Notes: generated by a model not told the origin, from the letters alone. Positions 51,786 to 61,222 are shown, counted from the stretch's first letter. The stretch: 64,000 nucleotides of DNA from Sulfuricella sp. (GCA_028713975.1 JAQTNE010000009.1:49759-113758), one strand, 5' to 3'. A program made the numbers and translations.

Positions 51786-52151
51786 ATGAGCGATAACCCC
51801 ATAGAAAATCGGCTCAGAGCGGTATACGGTGTGTCGACTCCGGATGGCGAGGATGCGACCGAGTCCGATGTTGTCGTTTCCCTGCGCGCCGATCCGGTGA
51901 TTTTGCCACGGGAAAAGGTCATTACGGTGACTGTCTATGTTCTCGGTGTTAATGATTGTCACGAGCCGGATGTCTTCGTTACCCAGGTGACTTGCACCGA
52001 GCAGGAATACTATGAGGAATTTCTGCATCTCGTCGTGGCGGAAGAACGAGCCAGGGAGAAAGGGTTTGGCGATGCGATGTTTTCATTCGACGAGCGCGAG
52101 AATGGCATCGTCGATAAACTGCGCGATCTGCTCGGGAAACAGCCGCCATGA
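51786..52151 (+). CDS. Hypothetical protein, first of a coupled pair
   Basis: A 121-aa acidic, soluble protein without recognised domain (VVVSLRADPVILPREKVITV in the middle, DERENGIVDKLRDLLGK at the end). The 99-bp region before it is AT-rich and there is no ribosome binding site. Its TGA overlaps the ATG of a 59-aa gene (ATGA at 52148-52151), which supports the reading frame. Function unknown. Confidence 0.65.
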   Translation: MSDNPIENRLRAVYGVSTPDGEDATESDVVVSLRADPVILPREKVITVTVYVLGVNDCHEPDVFVTQVTCTEQEYYEEFLHLVVAEERAREKGFGDAMFSFDERENGIVDKLRDLLGKQPP

Positions 52152-52327
52152 ACCATTACCACGTTTCATTCGTGGACAGCGACGGCACGTTCTACTCGGC
52201 TTCGGTGGAAACGCCGCATGACCTGTTTACCACCGAAGGAATAGACGGCATCGCCCTGGAATTGGCAGAAAGGCTGGATCAGGAAGAGCCGGTAGCGGTA
52301 ATTAACGTGATCCCGCTAAAATCATGA
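52148..52327 (+). CDS. 59-aa hypothetical protein
   Basis: A short gene overlapping the previous stop by 4 bp. The translation begins MNHYHVSFVDSDGTFYSASV and ends AVINVIPLKS, with an acidic helix (ALELAERLDQEEP) between; it reads like a compact strand-helix-strand domain. Coupling and codon use support it. It converges on the DsrC-like gene, with 13 bp between the stops. Function unknown. Confidence 0.65.
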   Translation: MNHYHVSFVDSDGTFYSASVETPHDLFTTEGIDGIALELAERLDQEEPVAVINVIPLKS

Positions 52328-52340
52328 AACAGCCCGCATC

Positions 52341-52721
52341 CTACATCACGCTACCGAACGCGGGGTCGGTACTGTGTGGTGGCAGAGGTAGCCCTGCAAT
52401 CTTGCAAGCCTGCACCACCGGGCCTCTGGGAAACAGGTGGTAAAGGTATTTGCGCCCACCCTGGCGAGCGAACTGCTCTTCTATCTGGGTCTGTAACGCA
52501 CGGCCACTGGGACAGGGGCCGCAACGCTGATAGTGGGAGCGCAGGAAGTGAATTACCTCCCAGTGCGTATCAGTTAGCTCGATTCCTTCGGCCTCGGCCA
52601 ATTCGGCAGCAATCATGGCATTCCACGTGCTGAGGTCGAGCAGGTGGCCCAAATCGTTCCCGGTTTCGAGAAAGCGTGCCTCGACCCGGGGGTTGGCCGT
52701 GAATTTGTTGATGTCCGACAT
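52341..52721 (-). CDS. DsrC/TusE-family protein lacking the terminal Cys
   Basis: A 126-aa DsrC-fold protein: LTDTHWEVIHFLRSHYQ at about 50-66 and KYLYHLFPRGPVVQACKIAG at about 91-110. Cys106 corresponds to CysB of DsrC. At +11, where DsrC has its catalytic penultimate CysA, there is Ser117 (codon AGT), and the chain continues for 9 more residues. Two other cysteines sit at C67 and C70 (RCGPC). DsrC carries sulfur as a persulfide or trisulfide for DsrAB; without CysA this protein cannot do that in the usual way and may be regulatory. AAGGAGGTG precedes ATG 52721. Confidence 0.87.
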   Translation of the reverse strand: MSDINKFTANPRVEARFLETGNDLGHLLDLSTWNAMIAAELAEAEGIELTDTHWEVIHFLRSHYQRCGPCPSGRALQTQIEEQFARQGGRKYLYHLFPRGPVVQACKIAGLPLPPHSTDPAFGSVM

Positions 52722-52884
52722 GATTCTCACCTCCTTCACAACAAGAGTTGACCCGGATGGCTGAATGCATGAAACACTCCGGGTTGATATTTAATGAATA
52801 GATTACTTGAGCGAATTAGTCAAGGACAATATACTGGGCTCATTTGCCCGTTTGAATGAGTGCGGGAAATTTTGAAAGACAGCG

Positions 52885-53280
52885 ATGGAAAACGAGATTT
52901 TTGAACCAAAGAACGAACTTGAAAAAAAGCTCCTGGCTGCTTGGGAGGGAGAAATGGATAGCGAAGTATTCATGCGGGAGCTACTGGTCTCCGAAGTTTT
53001 CATGCCGATCGAAAACGACGAGGTGATGCCGGGTGTGCAACGCTCTGCCATCGCCAAGCCGCTGATGCTTGAATCCGATGATGGAACAAAAATTGTGGCG
53101 GTGTTCAGCAGCCCGGATCGCGCCAAATCCTTGCTCAGGGATTACCCACGCTACGACGGCGGGCTGCTGACCGAATTCAAATGGATTCTGGAAAAGGTGG
53201 GGGTCGGCCACGGCATTGCGCTCAATCCCGGCTGCGAAGTCGGTTTTGATATGGAACCGGAGATGTTAAGACAATTGTAA
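52885..53280 (+). CDS. SseB-like protein
   Basis: A 131-aa soluble protein with the SseB N-terminal-domain pattern: EIFEPKNELEKKLLAAWEGE at the start, PLMLESDDGTKIVAVFSSPDRAKS in the middle and GHGIALNPGCEVGFDMEPEM near the end. SseB-domain proteins are linked to serine sensitivity in E. coli and occur in type III secretion chaperones; role here unknown. It is divergent from the DsrC-like gene across 163 bp and precedes the ferredoxin-reductase gene by 47 bp. Confidence 0.8.
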   Translation: MENEIFEPKNELEKKLLAAWEGEMDSEVFMRELLVSEVFMPIENDEVMPGVQRSAIAKPLMLESDDGTKIVAVFSSPDRAKSLLRDYPRYDGGLLTEFKWILEKVGVGHGIALNPGCEVGFDMEPEMLRQL

Positions 53281-53327
53281 TTCAGGTTGTGGAATGACAT
53301 TCGTTACTTGCTTCACCGGAGATCGAA

Positions 53328-54821
53328 ATGCCCCAATTTTTGAATCTATCCAGGGCCGCACGTCTGGTCGGTGAGACCAGGGTGGCGCTACAGAAGAAAA
53401 TCAAGGATGGCGTCCTGCCGTCTTTTGATGGCATGGTGGCCGCCGAGGATTTGCTACGGATTTATCCGGATATTCAGTTCGAGGACAACACCGCTTTTGA
53501 ACGGGTAGCACAGATCAAGGATAAGGCTTTTGGCAAGCGGGTGTTCGAGCGTTCTTTGCCGGACAAGGAAGTTCTTGCCGCGCGGCTGACCGGCCTGGGC
53601 AAGGAACTGGCGGAAAACCACGCTGCACTGAAACGATACCAGGCCGTTGTCGAGGGACTGGAGAAACAACTCAAGAGATGGGACAGCGGCGGGGCGGAAA
53701 TGGGGGCTGCCGCTGCCGCCCTCAGGATGTGGATGCATCAGGAACTGGCGGCGGGCGATGCTCAGGCCAGATCGACTAATCTAACCATATGGGACAGTTT
53801 TCTGCGAGTTATGGCGGCACATGTAAAAATCCAGCCCAGCGGCCACGAATTTTTTGTCGAAGGCGCCGACACTTTGCTGGAAGCGGCCCTGCGCGCCGGC
53901 CTGGCGCTCAACTATGCGTGCAGCAACGGCAATTGCGGCCAGTGCAAGGCTCGGGTCGTTTCCGGCCAGATAATGAAAGTTCGCCCTCACGACTACGTCA
54001 TTCATGAAGCCGAGAAAGCTGCGGGCTACGCGTTGATGTGCTCGAACACTGCCGTGACCGATGTGGTGATCGAGGCGGCAGAAGCGCAGTCCACATCGGA
54101 TATTCCGCTCCAGCACATCACGGCGCACGTCAAGAGTATCGAACCGCTGGGCGGCCAGATGCTGCTGCTACACCTGCAAACTCCGCGCAATAACCGCCTG
54201 CGCTTTCTGGCCGGGCAAAACGCCACACTCCAGGTTGGGCATTCGATTTCGGCGGAATTTCCGGTGGCGAGCTGCCCGTGCGACGATCGTAACCTACAGT
54301 TTCACATCCGCAATGCGCCAGGCAATCGTTTTGCCGATTATGTCGCTACCCGGTTGCAGAACGGGGAGGCGGTAGCCGTGGAGGGGCCGAAGGGCGAGTT
54401 TGTGTTGAATGAAGATTCATCCCGCCCGTTGATTTTCATTGCTTTCGGCAGCGGCTTCGCGCCGGTAAAAAGCCTGATAGAACATGCCACGGCGCTTGAT
54501 ACCGCCGAATCAGTGCATCTTTACTGGGTAACCTCGCACGAGGCCGATCTGTATTTTCCCAACTGGCCGCGTGCTATGGCCGATGCGCTGGACAACTTCC
54601 GGTATACGCCGCTGGTGGCGGGGGCCGACCTGGAAACTGCGGCAGGGCGCCAGAAGCATTTGATTAACGACCTGTTGCAGCAAGTCGCCGATAAATATCC
54701 GGTGTTGGGCAATTTTGATGTTTACGTGGCGGGTTCGGAATCGTTACTCGATGCCGCAAAGGAATGGCTGCTGGCACATGGCTTGCCGGGTACGCAATTA
54801 ACCATGGGTGCGGTACGTTGA
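53328..54821 (+). CDS. Ferredoxin-FNR reductase with an extra N-terminal region
   Basis: A 497-aa protein in three parts. Residues 1-160 hold a helix-turn-helix-like stretch (LSRAARLVGETRVALQKKIK) and a coiled coil, features unusual for this enzyme type. Residues about 163-250 are a plant-type 2Fe-2S ferredoxin (CSNGNCGQC and LMCSN). Residues about 258-497 are the FAD/NAD(P)H reductase (GPKGEFVL, IAFGSGFAPVKSLIEH, YVAGSE). The ferredoxin-reductase part resembles CDP-6-deoxyglucoseen reductase and oxygenase reductases. The GGAG before ATG 53328 supports the long form; an internal ATG at 53811 would give the standard 336-aa enzyme. Confidence 0.87.
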   Translation: MPQFLNLSRAARLVGETRVALQKKIKDGVLPSFDGMVAAEDLLRIYPDIQFEDNTAFERVAQIKDKAFGKRVFERSLPDKEVLAARLTGLGKELAENHAALKRYQAVVEGLEKQLKRWDSGGAEMGAAAAALRMWMHQELAAGDAQARSTNLTIWDSFLRVMAAHVKIQPSGHEFFVEGADTLLEAALRAGLALNYACSNGNCGQCKARVVSGQIMKVRPHDYVIHEAEKAAGYALMCSNTAVTDVVIEAAEAQSTSDIPLQHITAHVKSIEPLGGQMLLLHLQTPRNNRLRFLAGQNATLQVGHSISAEFPVASCPCDDRNLQFHIRNAPGNRFADYVATRLQNGEAVAVEGPKGEFVLNEDSSRPLIFIAFGSGFAPVKSLIEHATALDTAESVHLYWVTSHEADLYFPNWPRAMADALDNFRYTPLVAGADLETAAGRQKHLINDLLQQVADKYPVLGNFDVYVAGSESLLDAAKEWLLAHGLPGTQLTMGAVR

Positions 54822-54846
54822 CACTCGTTTTTGAAGGGGAAAAAAT

Positions 54847-55098
54847 ATGCTTCATGTATTGAAGGATCAGGAAATTGCCATGCTGCGCACCGAGCTGGAA
54901 ATGCTGATGGGAGAACGCCAGACCCTGCTGCGCATTACCGGCGCGGCCGCCGCATTCGTCGCTGAGCTGGATGCTCACGACTTGCCGGAAGGCACTCTTG
55001 AAGCAGCGGAAATGCTGGCCGAATGTATTAATGCGGCACCTGAAGAAACCATGCGCGATGCGCTGGAGATCGTGAAGGCCGAGGTGGTGGAAGCTTAA
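54847..55098 (+). CDS. Small helical protein, paralogue of 40747-40974
   Basis: An 83-aa protein: a coiled-coil start (MLRTELEMLMGERQTLLR), VAELDAHD, and the helix TLEAAEMLAECINAAPEETM. It shares spacing and key residues with the 75-aa protein at 40747. AAGGGG precedes the ATG. It lies 25 bp after the reductase gene and 5 bp before the GGDEF gene, so it is likely part of a three-gene unit. Function unknown. Confidence 0.75.
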   Translation: MLHVLKDQEIAMLRTELEMLMGERQTLLRITGAAAAFVAELDAHDLPEGTLEAAEMLAECINAAPEETMRDALEIVKAEVVEA

Positions 55099-55103
55099 GT
55101 CAG

Positions 55104-56195
55104 ATGTCCGACGATTTGTTCACCGAAAATCAGGCGCTGAGACAAAAGCTGGAGTCCTTGATGGCTCAGGCGCGGCTGAATGAGCAGGTGATGCGCCGTT
55201 TTCAGGATGCGGAGCTGCGCATGCTGAGCGTCGGCAGTTTCAAGGAATTGCTCCAGTTTGTCCTGAATGAGATGAAGGAAGCTTTCGACCTGGATGTCGT
55301 AACGCTGGCAATCATTGATCAGGAATATGAAATACGGCGAATGCTGACCAATATCGACATTTCCGCCAACGAATTTCCCGGCCTGATTTGCCTCGACAAC
55401 CCGTCAAAACTTCTCCGCATTTGTGGTAACTCGCTGGCGCCGGTGCTGGGGCAATATAATGCCGACAGCCGCACCCGCTTATTCCCCCGCGCCACCCCTC
55501 CCGCCAGTATCGCCATCCTGCCGATGATGCGCCAGAGGCGGCTGATCGGCAGCCTTAATCTGGGCAGCCGCGATGAGGGACGATTCGAGCCGGGCATGGC
55601 GACCGATTTTATCGGGCGTCTCGCGGCAATCGTCTGCATCTGCCTGGAAAACCTGACCAACAGCGAGCGTCTCAAGCATCTTGGATTGACTGACCCCCTT
55701 ACCGGGGTGCATAACCGGCGGTATTTCGACCAGCGCCTGCAGGAGGAAGTGAGCCGTGCCCAGCGCCAATCTTTCCCGCTTTCCTGTCTGTTTCTGGATG
55801 TCGATCATTTCAAGCACGTTAATGACCAGTATGGACATCAAACCGGCGATTGCGTGCTACGTGAAGTGGCATGGCGAATCAAGGGCCAGTTGCGCTCCGC
55901 CGATGTGGTGGGGCGCTACGGCGGGGAAGAATTCGCCATTTTGCTGGGGCAGACGGACATGGACAGTGCGCGAGTCATTGCCGAGCGCATTCGCCAGAGC
56001 ATTGCCACACAACAATTCAAGGGCGAGGGCGATGAGATGCTTTCAGTGACGATCTCCGTCGGTGTCGCCACACTGCCCGACGGCAACCGCAGCCAGAGTG
56101 TGGAGGCGCTTGCGCAGAACCTGGTGGCGCGGTCAGATCAGGCGTTGTACCGGGCGAAACAGGGCGGGCGCAATTGCGTTGCCAGCGACGTGTAG
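55104..56195 (+). CDS. DUF484/GAF-GGDEF diguanylate cyclase
   Basis: A 363-aa cytoplasmic protein. An N-terminal coiled coil and GAF-like DUF484 domain (about 1-185, VGSFKELLQFVLNEMKEAFD) are followed by a GGDEF domain (about 195-360) with intact active-site RYGGEEFAILLG near residue 272 and no obvious RxxD inhibitory site directly before it. It should make cyclic di-GMP in response to a cytoplasmic signal. It starts 5 bp after the small helical protein. Confidence 0.92.
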   Translation: MSDDLFTENQALRQKLESLMAQARLNEQVMRRFQDAELRMLSVGSFKELLQFVLNEMKEAFDLDVVTLAIIDQEYEIRRMLTNIDISANEFPGLICLDNPSKLLRICGNSLAPVLGQYNADSRTRLFPRATPPASIAILPMMRQRRLIGSLNLGSRDEGRFEPGMATDFIGRLAAIVCICLENLTNSERLKHLGLTDPLTGVHNRRYFDQRLQEEVSRAQRQSFPLSCLFLDVDHFKHVNDQYGHQTGDCVLREVAWRIKGQLRSADVVGRYGGEEFAILLGQTDMDSARVIAERIRQSIATQQFKGEGDEMLSVTISVGVATLPDGNRSQSVEALAQNLVARSDQALYRAKQGGRNCVASDV

Positions 56196-56261
56196 TGAAG
56201 CGCGTTCTGCCGAAGTCGGTTAAAATGCCGCGAGACCAATTCAATTATTAAGGAGCAGTAC

Positions 56262-56606
56262 ATGGCTGAAATTACTACCCCATCCGGATTGATCTACGAA
56301 GACCTCAGCGAGGGTGAGGGCGATGCCGCCCAGGCCGGGAAACTGGTTTCCGTGCATTACACCGGATGGCTGACCGACGGTACCAAGTTCGATTCCAGCA
56401 AAGATCGCAACGACCCCTTCAATTTTCCGCTCGGCGCCGGTCACGTAATTCGCGGCTGGGACGAGGGCGTGCAGGGCATGAAGGTCGGTGGTTCGCGCAA
56501 GCTTACCATCCCGCCGCAACTGGGCTACGGCGCGCGTGGTGCGGGTGGCGCGATTCCGCCGAATGCCACTTTGGTGTTCGAAGTCGAACTGCTGGCAATT
56601 CGCTGA
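56262..56606 (+). CDS. FKBP-type peptidyl-prolyl isomerase
   Basis: A 114-aa single FKBP domain without signal peptide, so cytoplasmic. Typical motifs are [20 protein letters not shown] near residue 26-45, the [14 protein letters not shown] loop near 66-79 and [14 protein letters not shown] at the end. It has a strong AAGGAGC before the ATG. The RluF-like gene starts 17 bp after the stop. Confidence 0.95.
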   Translation: MAEITTPSGLIYEDLSEGEGDAAQAGKLVSVHYTGWLTDGTKFDSSKDRNDPFNFPLGAGHVIRGWDEGVQGMKVGGSRKLTIPPQLGYGARGAGGAIPPNATLVFEVELLAIR

Positions 56607-56622
56607 TCCCGACACCCAGGCA

Positions 56623-57513
56623 ATGACGATTACACGCAGGCCGGCAAAAGGCAGGGTAGGGCCGGCTGGACGGCGCAAAGTCGTCAGTGTTGCCGCCAGC
56701 CCGGCACCAGTTGCCACCCGGATCAAGGCCGCGTCCCCCGCAGCAGACAAAAAGACCACTACGCCAACGGCAAGCCACGCTCCGGGGCAAGTCCGCCTGT
56801 CCAAGCTCATGTCCGAGCGCGGCCTGTGCTCGCGCCGCGAAGCAGACGCCCTGATCGAGCGAGGCCTGGTTTTTGTCGATGGCGAGCGGGTTACCCAACT
56901 GGGTACCCGGATCGACCCCAGCCAGACCATCACCCTGGATAAACGTGCCGAAAGGCAGCAATCGCAACGTGTCACCATCCTGCTCAACAAACCGGTGGGC
57001 TACGTTTCCTCGCAACCCGAGAAAGGCTACCAGGCCGCAGTGACGCTGATCGGCAAAGACAGCCGGTACAAGGAAGACCGCGCACCGCAATCTTACTCCC
57101 CCGAACATTTGCATGGTCTCGCTCCGGCGGGACGGCTCGACATCGACTCCACCGGGCTGCTGGTGCTGACGCAGGACGGACGCATCGCCAAGCAGTTGAT
57201 CGGCGCGGATTCGGAGATTGAGAAGGAATACCTGGTGCGGGTGGAAGGGCGGCTGAGCGAGGCCAACCTGGCCCGGCTCAACCACGGCCTGAGCCTCGAC
57301 GGCGAAGCGCTCAAGCCGGCAAAGGTATCCTGGCAGAACCAGGATCAGTTACGCTTCATCCTGAAAGAAGGCAAAAAACGCCAGATTCGCCGCATGTGCG
57401 AGCTGGTCGGGATCAAGGTGGTCGGGCTAAAACGAGTTCGTATCGGCAAGGTGAAGTTGAGCGACTTGCCGGTCGGAGAGTGGCGTTATCTGCTGGATAG
57501 CGAGCAGTTCTAA
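56623..57513 (+). CDS. Pseudouridine synthase, RsuA/RluB/RluF family
   Basis: A 296-aa enzyme with a basic, low-complexity N-terminal extension (about 1-55), an S4 RNA-binding domain (about 57-115, [18 protein letters not shown]) and the synthase domain with catalytic Asp in [15 protein letters not shown] near residue 170 and the [11 protein letters not shown] block near 250. The [16 protein letters not shown] insert and overall build are closest to RluF, which modifies 23S rRNA U2604 and tRNA-Tyr in E. coli. Site specificity is not certain. It converges on the MFS gene with 24 bp between. Confidence 0.9.
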   Translation: MTITRRPAKGRVGPAGRRKVVSVAASPAPVATRIKAASPAADKKTTTPTASHAPGQVRLSKLMSERGLCSRREADALIERGLVFVDGERVTQLGTRIDPSQTITLDKRAERQQSQRVTILLNKPVGYVSSQPEKGYQAAVTLIGKDSRYKEDRAPQSYSPEHLHGLAPAGRLDIDSTGLLVLTQDGRIAKQLIGADSEIEKEYLVRVEGRLSEANLARLNHGLSLDGEALKPAKVSWQNQDQLRFILKEGKKRQIRRMCELVGIKVVGLKRVRIGKVKLSDLPVGEWRYLLDSEQF

Positions 57514-57537
57514 CGCTAAATTCTTGGTGCCTGCTTG

Positions 57538-58833
57538 CTAACGGTTTACGCTTCGTAACGCCGCACGCCTTCCTCGCAGCACATCCACACCACCAAGCAG
57601 TACCAGTCCCACCACGAAGTAGCTGCCGGTGACCAGGATCGCCATGCGGTGATCGCCTTGCGACAGCCAGCTTGCGAGGCCGTAGGTGATCGGCCCGAGG
57701 ATGGACGAGAATTTTACCGCCATCCCCCATAGCCCAAAGAATTCCGCGCGGCGAGATGCCGGGCTCAATAGCCCGACCATTGCCCGACCCGCCGACTGGC
57801 TGGCGCCCATGGCGATGCCAGCGAGGTTGGCGGCGAGCCAGAACATGCCCGGCCCTTGCGCAGACCAGGCGAGCAGCACCATGACGATCCACAGCACCAG
57901 CGTCAGCGCAATGGTTTGGATGTGGCCGATCCGGTCTTGCAGATGGCCGAACAGGAAGGCGCCGGCTGCGGCGGTAATGTTAACCACGAATATCAGCAGG
58001 ATGGTGTCGCGGGTGGAGAAGTGCATGGCTTGCTGGGCGTAGATCGCGGCGAGGCTGATCACCGCCTGGATGCCTGCCTGATAGAACACGGTGCAGATCA
58101 GGAAGCGGCGCAGATCGCGATAACGTTGCGCGTGACGAAGGGTTTGCACGAGCCGGACATAAGCGTCCCGGATTAACTTTTTACTGCTGTGCGCTTGTGG
58201 CACCGCCCGTTCTCTGAGAAACAGAAAGGTGGGCAAGCTTGCCAGTGCAAACAGCGCCGCCGTGATCAGCATGGTGACGGGAATGAAATCCGTCGCAAGT
58301 TGGCCATGCGCTTGCGCCCGGTCGACATAGGCCAGACAGGCGCCGAGGCTCGTCAATCCGCCCAGATAGCCGAGGCTCCAGCCCCAGCCCGAAACCTTGC
58401 CGAGCGCCCGGCTATGCGCCAGTTCCGGCAGGAAGGCGGCAATCAGGTTTTCGCCGCTGCCGTAAAAAAAATTTGAAAGCACAATCAGCAATATCGCAAG
58501 CCACAAATCGCCCGGCTCAATCAGGGCGAGTGCGGCGGTGAATATCACGCAGCCGGCGGTGCTGACCAGTAGCAGCTTCTTTTTCGCGGCGTGTAGATCG
58601 GCATAGGCGCCGACCAGCGGTGCCGTGATCATGATCAGGGCATAGGACAGGGCGAGCGCGGCAGTCCAGGCAAAAGTCGCCCAAGGCTGGTTGCCCGCCA
58701 CAGCGGCGACGAAATAAGCGTTAAAAATGGCGGTAATGACGACGGTGGTATAGCCGGAGTTGGCGAAGTCATACATCGCCCATGCCCAGATTTCGCGTCC
58801 GCTGACATCGTCACCCAAGCTGCACCGCGCCAT
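57538..58833 (-). CDS. UMF1/Atg22-like MFS transporter
   Basis: A 431-aa inner membrane protein of about 12 helices. REIWAWAMYDFANSGYTTVV at the N-terminus is the hallmark of the UMF1 (Atg22-like) family, whose bacterial substrates are unknown. It lies 12 bp downstream of the chemoreceptor gene on the same strand, so the two are probably co-transcribed. No ribosome binding site is evident before its ATG. Confidence 0.9.
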   Translation of the reverse strand: MARCSLGDDVSGREIWAWAMYDFANSGYTTVVITAIFNAYFVAAVAGNQPWATFAWTAALALSYALIMITAPLVGAYADLHAAKKKLLLVSTAGCVIFTAALALIEPGDLWLAILLIVLSNFFYGSGENLIAAFLPELAHSRALGKVSGWGWSLGYLGGLTSLGACLAYVDRAQAHGQLATDFIPVTMLITAALFALASLPTFLFLRERAVPQAHSSKKLIRDAYVRLVQTLRHAQRYRDLRRFLICTVFYQAGIQAVISLAAIYAQQAMHFSTRDTILLIFVVNITAAAGAFLFGHLQDRIGHIQTIALTLVLWIVMVLLAWSAQGPGMFWLAANLAGIAMGASQSAGRAMVGLLSPASRRAEFFGLWGMAVKFSSILGPITYGLASWLSQGDHRMAILVTGSYFVVGLVLLGGVDVLRGRRAALRSVNR

Positions 58834-58845
58834 TTGATGTTTCGC

Positions 58846-60039
58846 TTAATTGAGCTTGAAGGCGGTGACGGTGTTGTCCAGGCTTTCGGCCAGGGCGGTG
58901 AGATTTTCGATCTTGACGGTGCCTTCCTGTGTCTTTCCCAAGGTGCTTTCGATCAGGCTGCCGATCTCGGCAATATTCTGCTGGATCATCTGGGCGTCCT
59001 TGCTTTGCATCTGGGTGGCGTTGGCGATTTCTTGCACCATGGCGGTCACCTGCTCGGCGCTTTCGACAATATTTCGCAACGAATTGCCGGCTTCTCGTGC
59101 ACTTACTACGCCTTCTTTTACATCTGCTGTGCCGGCATTCATGGTTCTCACCGCTTCGCCGGTTTTGCTCTGGATTGCCTGAATCATCCCGCCGATCTCG
59201 GCTGTGGCGCTGCTGGTTTTTTCCGCGAGCTTCCTCACTTCATCCGCCACTACCGCAAAGCCACGACCCTGCTCGCCGGCACGAGCCGCCTCGATAGCGG
59301 CATTAAGTGCGAGCAGATTGGTCTGGCCGGCAATTTCGTTGATAACCGCCACGATTGCGCCGATCTGATCCGAGCTCCGCCCCAGTTCTTCGACTGCGCT
59401 GGCGGCGTCGTTGACGGCCTGGCTGATTTTGTCCATGCCGCTAATGGTTTTTTGCACGACCTCGCCACCCTGACGGGCATGATCGGCGGCTTCGCCTGCC
59501 TTGCTCGCCGCTTTTACGGAGTGGGCGGAAATTTGTTCCACGGTTTCGGCCAGATGGTCGATGCCATTGCTGATTTCGCCGGCTCGTCCGGTTTGTTCGT
59601 TCAGATTGCCGGTGATGTCCGCCATGAAAGAGTGGATGCTGGTGCTATCGCGGCGAACGTCGCCACTCAGAGTTACGGTCTGTCCGATCAGTTCGCGCAG
59701 GTTGGTTGCCATGTTATTGAAGCTGACAATGATCTCGCCGATGGTATCGGCGCTCTGCATGGTGCATTTGTGCGTAAGGTCTTTGTTCGAGATCGCATTG
59801 GCCACTTCGGAAATGCGCCGCAGCCGTTTCAACAGAATGGCATTGAGCAGCACATAGTTCACCACGCCAATACCCAGCCCCGCGATCAGGCAACCGACGA
59901 CGAACCAGGGCAGCATGCCGGGTTTCCAGTCGACGAAAAAATTGGCATAGAAAGGGAAGATTGCCGCAACCAGAATGCCAAAGCCGAGGAAAGAGAGCAG
60001 TAAAGTACGCAGGATACTTGTCTTCATGTTAAATACCAT
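58846..60039 (-). CDS. Methyl-accepting chemotaxis protein without periplasmic sensor
   Basis: A 397-aa receptor. Two membrane helices (about 10-30 and 44-66) are separated by only about 14 residues, so there is no extracytoplasmic ligand domain. A HAMP domain follows (about 66-120), then the signalling domain with the conserved tip [20 protein letters not shown]. It probably senses a membrane or cytoplasmic cue such as redox or energy state. Two in-frame starts are possible, 60039 and 60027 ([10 protein letters not shown]); neither has a ribosome binding site. No che genes are in the window. Confidence 0.92.
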   Translation of the reverse strand: MVFNMKTSILRTLLLSFLGFGILVAAIFPFYANFFVDWKPGMLPWFVVGCLIAGLGIGVVNYVLLNAILLKRLRRISEVANAISNKDLTHKCTMQSADTIGEIIVSFNNMATNLRELIGQTVTLSGDVRRDSTSIHSFMADITGNLNEQTGRAGEISNGIDHLAETVEQISAHSVKAASKAGEAADHARQGGEVVQKTISGMDKISQAVNDAASAVEELGRSSDQIGAIVAVINEIAGQTNLLALNAAIEAARAGEQGRGFAVVADEVRKLAEKTSSATAEIGGMIQAIQSKTGEAVRTMNAGTADVKEGVVSAREAGNSLRNIVESAEQVTAMVQEIANATQMQSKDAQMIQQNIAEIGSLIESTLGKTQEGTVKIENLTALAESLDNTVTAFKLN

Positions 60040-60106
60040 TATTAATTATAATAATCAATTTATTACATCTTAATTACAGGTTGGTCTGCACGGTTCTTGG
60101 CGGTCA

Positions 60107-60538
60107 TCATTTTTTGTCGGCGGCACCCTTGTAACACTTGATAACGCCTTGCGCCACTCGTTGTGGGCCAAATGTGGTCGATTCGATACCTTCGCTGTAT
60201 TCCATGATGCGGTAGCCGTCATAACCTTGTTCAGTGGCGATTTCTCCGGCACGGCGCTTGAAAATCATGCCGGCCTCGGAGTCTCCATTTTCCCGCAATA
60301 TGTTTTTTTTCAGGGTGAGATGAAACTTGTCGCCGCCGGTCTTGGTTTCCTCAACGCCCCAGTTATCTTTGTAAAGGTAGTACACGGCAGCGCCTACCAT
60401 CGCAGTGATAGGCAACCTGGGGCTATAGAAACCGGGAGGAATGGTGCCTTCGATGCTGGAGTCACTGTAGGAGCCGGGGCCTTGGCACCCGGTCAGGCAC
60501 AAGGCCAGTGCTAAACAAACAAGATTTCTTTGGGTCAT
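60107..60538 (-). CDS. Small outer-membrane-type lipoprotein
   Basis: A 143-aa protein with a lipobox (ALCLTGCQG, Cys18) and a mature part without acidic residue at +2, so probably sorted to the outer membrane. The C-terminal part has GDSEAGMIFKRRAGEIATEQ followed by GYDGYRIMEYSEGIE, a pattern seen in many small betaproteobacterial lipoproteins of unknown role. AGGA precedes the ATG. It lies 67 bp upstream of the chemoreceptor gene on the same strand. Confidence 0.82.
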   Translation of the reverse strand: MTQRNLVCLALALCLTGCQGPGSYSDSSIEGTIPPGFYSPRLPITAMVGAAVYYLYKDNWGVEETKTGGDKFHLTLKKNILRENGDSEAGMIFKRRAGEIATEQGYDGYRIMEYSEGIESTTFGPQRVAQGVIKCYKGAADKK

Positions 60539-60709
60539 GAGGGTTTCCTGAGTGCATCGGCACGTTGTTATTTTATAGACCTGTCGGCAAGAACGCCATC
60601 ATGTCATGATCAGCTCGCCCCGACCGGGTGTTGTGCCTGGGTTGCAGCGGGACAAACATGGCAGAATATGGTATTTTCGGGCATCGCATGATGTTTGATG
60701 GAGTAACAC

Positions 60710-61222
60710 TTGAAAAAGAACTGGTTGTACTTTCTGCTGGCCTTTGCTGCGCCGGTCATGGGGGTTTTTTGGTGGGTAGGCGGCTTTACTGCCGTCCAGG
60801 TTGAATCCAACCAGATGCGTGGCCCCTATCATTATGCCTACCTTGAACATCACGGCGACTATGCCAGATTGCTGGACAGCCAGATGGAAACATTGCGGGT
60901 GTTGCGTGAGCAGGGCATTAAAACCGGCGCCGCCCTGACCCTGATGCAGAACGACCCGCGCAGCACCGTGAAAAAAGATTTGTATGCCAGAACCGGCTAT
61001 CTGGTGGATGCTGGCGTGCAAGTGCGAGAACCGTTAAAGCTGGCGGATATTCCTGCCCGGCAGGTAGTGGTTGCGCAAGTGCGCGCCCATCCCCGGCTGG
61101 CTACCGGAAAGGTCTATGCGGCGCTGCTGAAATACCTGGATGGGAACGGCATGAAACTCAAGCTGCCCACGCTGGAAATTTACCGGGATAGCGAATTGTC
61201 GGTCGAAATGGATATTGATTAA
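60710..61222 (+). CDS. GyrI-like domain protein with membrane anchor
   Basis: A 170-aa protein with an N-terminal membrane helix or uncleaved signal (about 5-25) and a GyrI-like small-molecule-binding domain (MRGPYHYAYLEHHGDYARLL, then DIPARQVVVAQVRAHPRLA). Such domains bind hydrophobic ligands. I chose TTG 60710 because GGAG lies at 60700-60703 with good spacing and no ATG fits. The cobD-like gene follows 18 bp after the stop. Confidence 0.82.
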   Translation: MKKNWLYFLLAFAAPVMGVFWWVGGFTAVQVESNQMRGPYHYAYLEHHGDYARLLDSQMETLRVLREQGIKTGAALTLMQNDPRSTVKKDLYARTGYLVDAGVQVREPLKLADIPARQVVVAQVRAHPRLATGKVYAALLKYLDGNGMKLKLPTLEIYRDSELSVEMDID

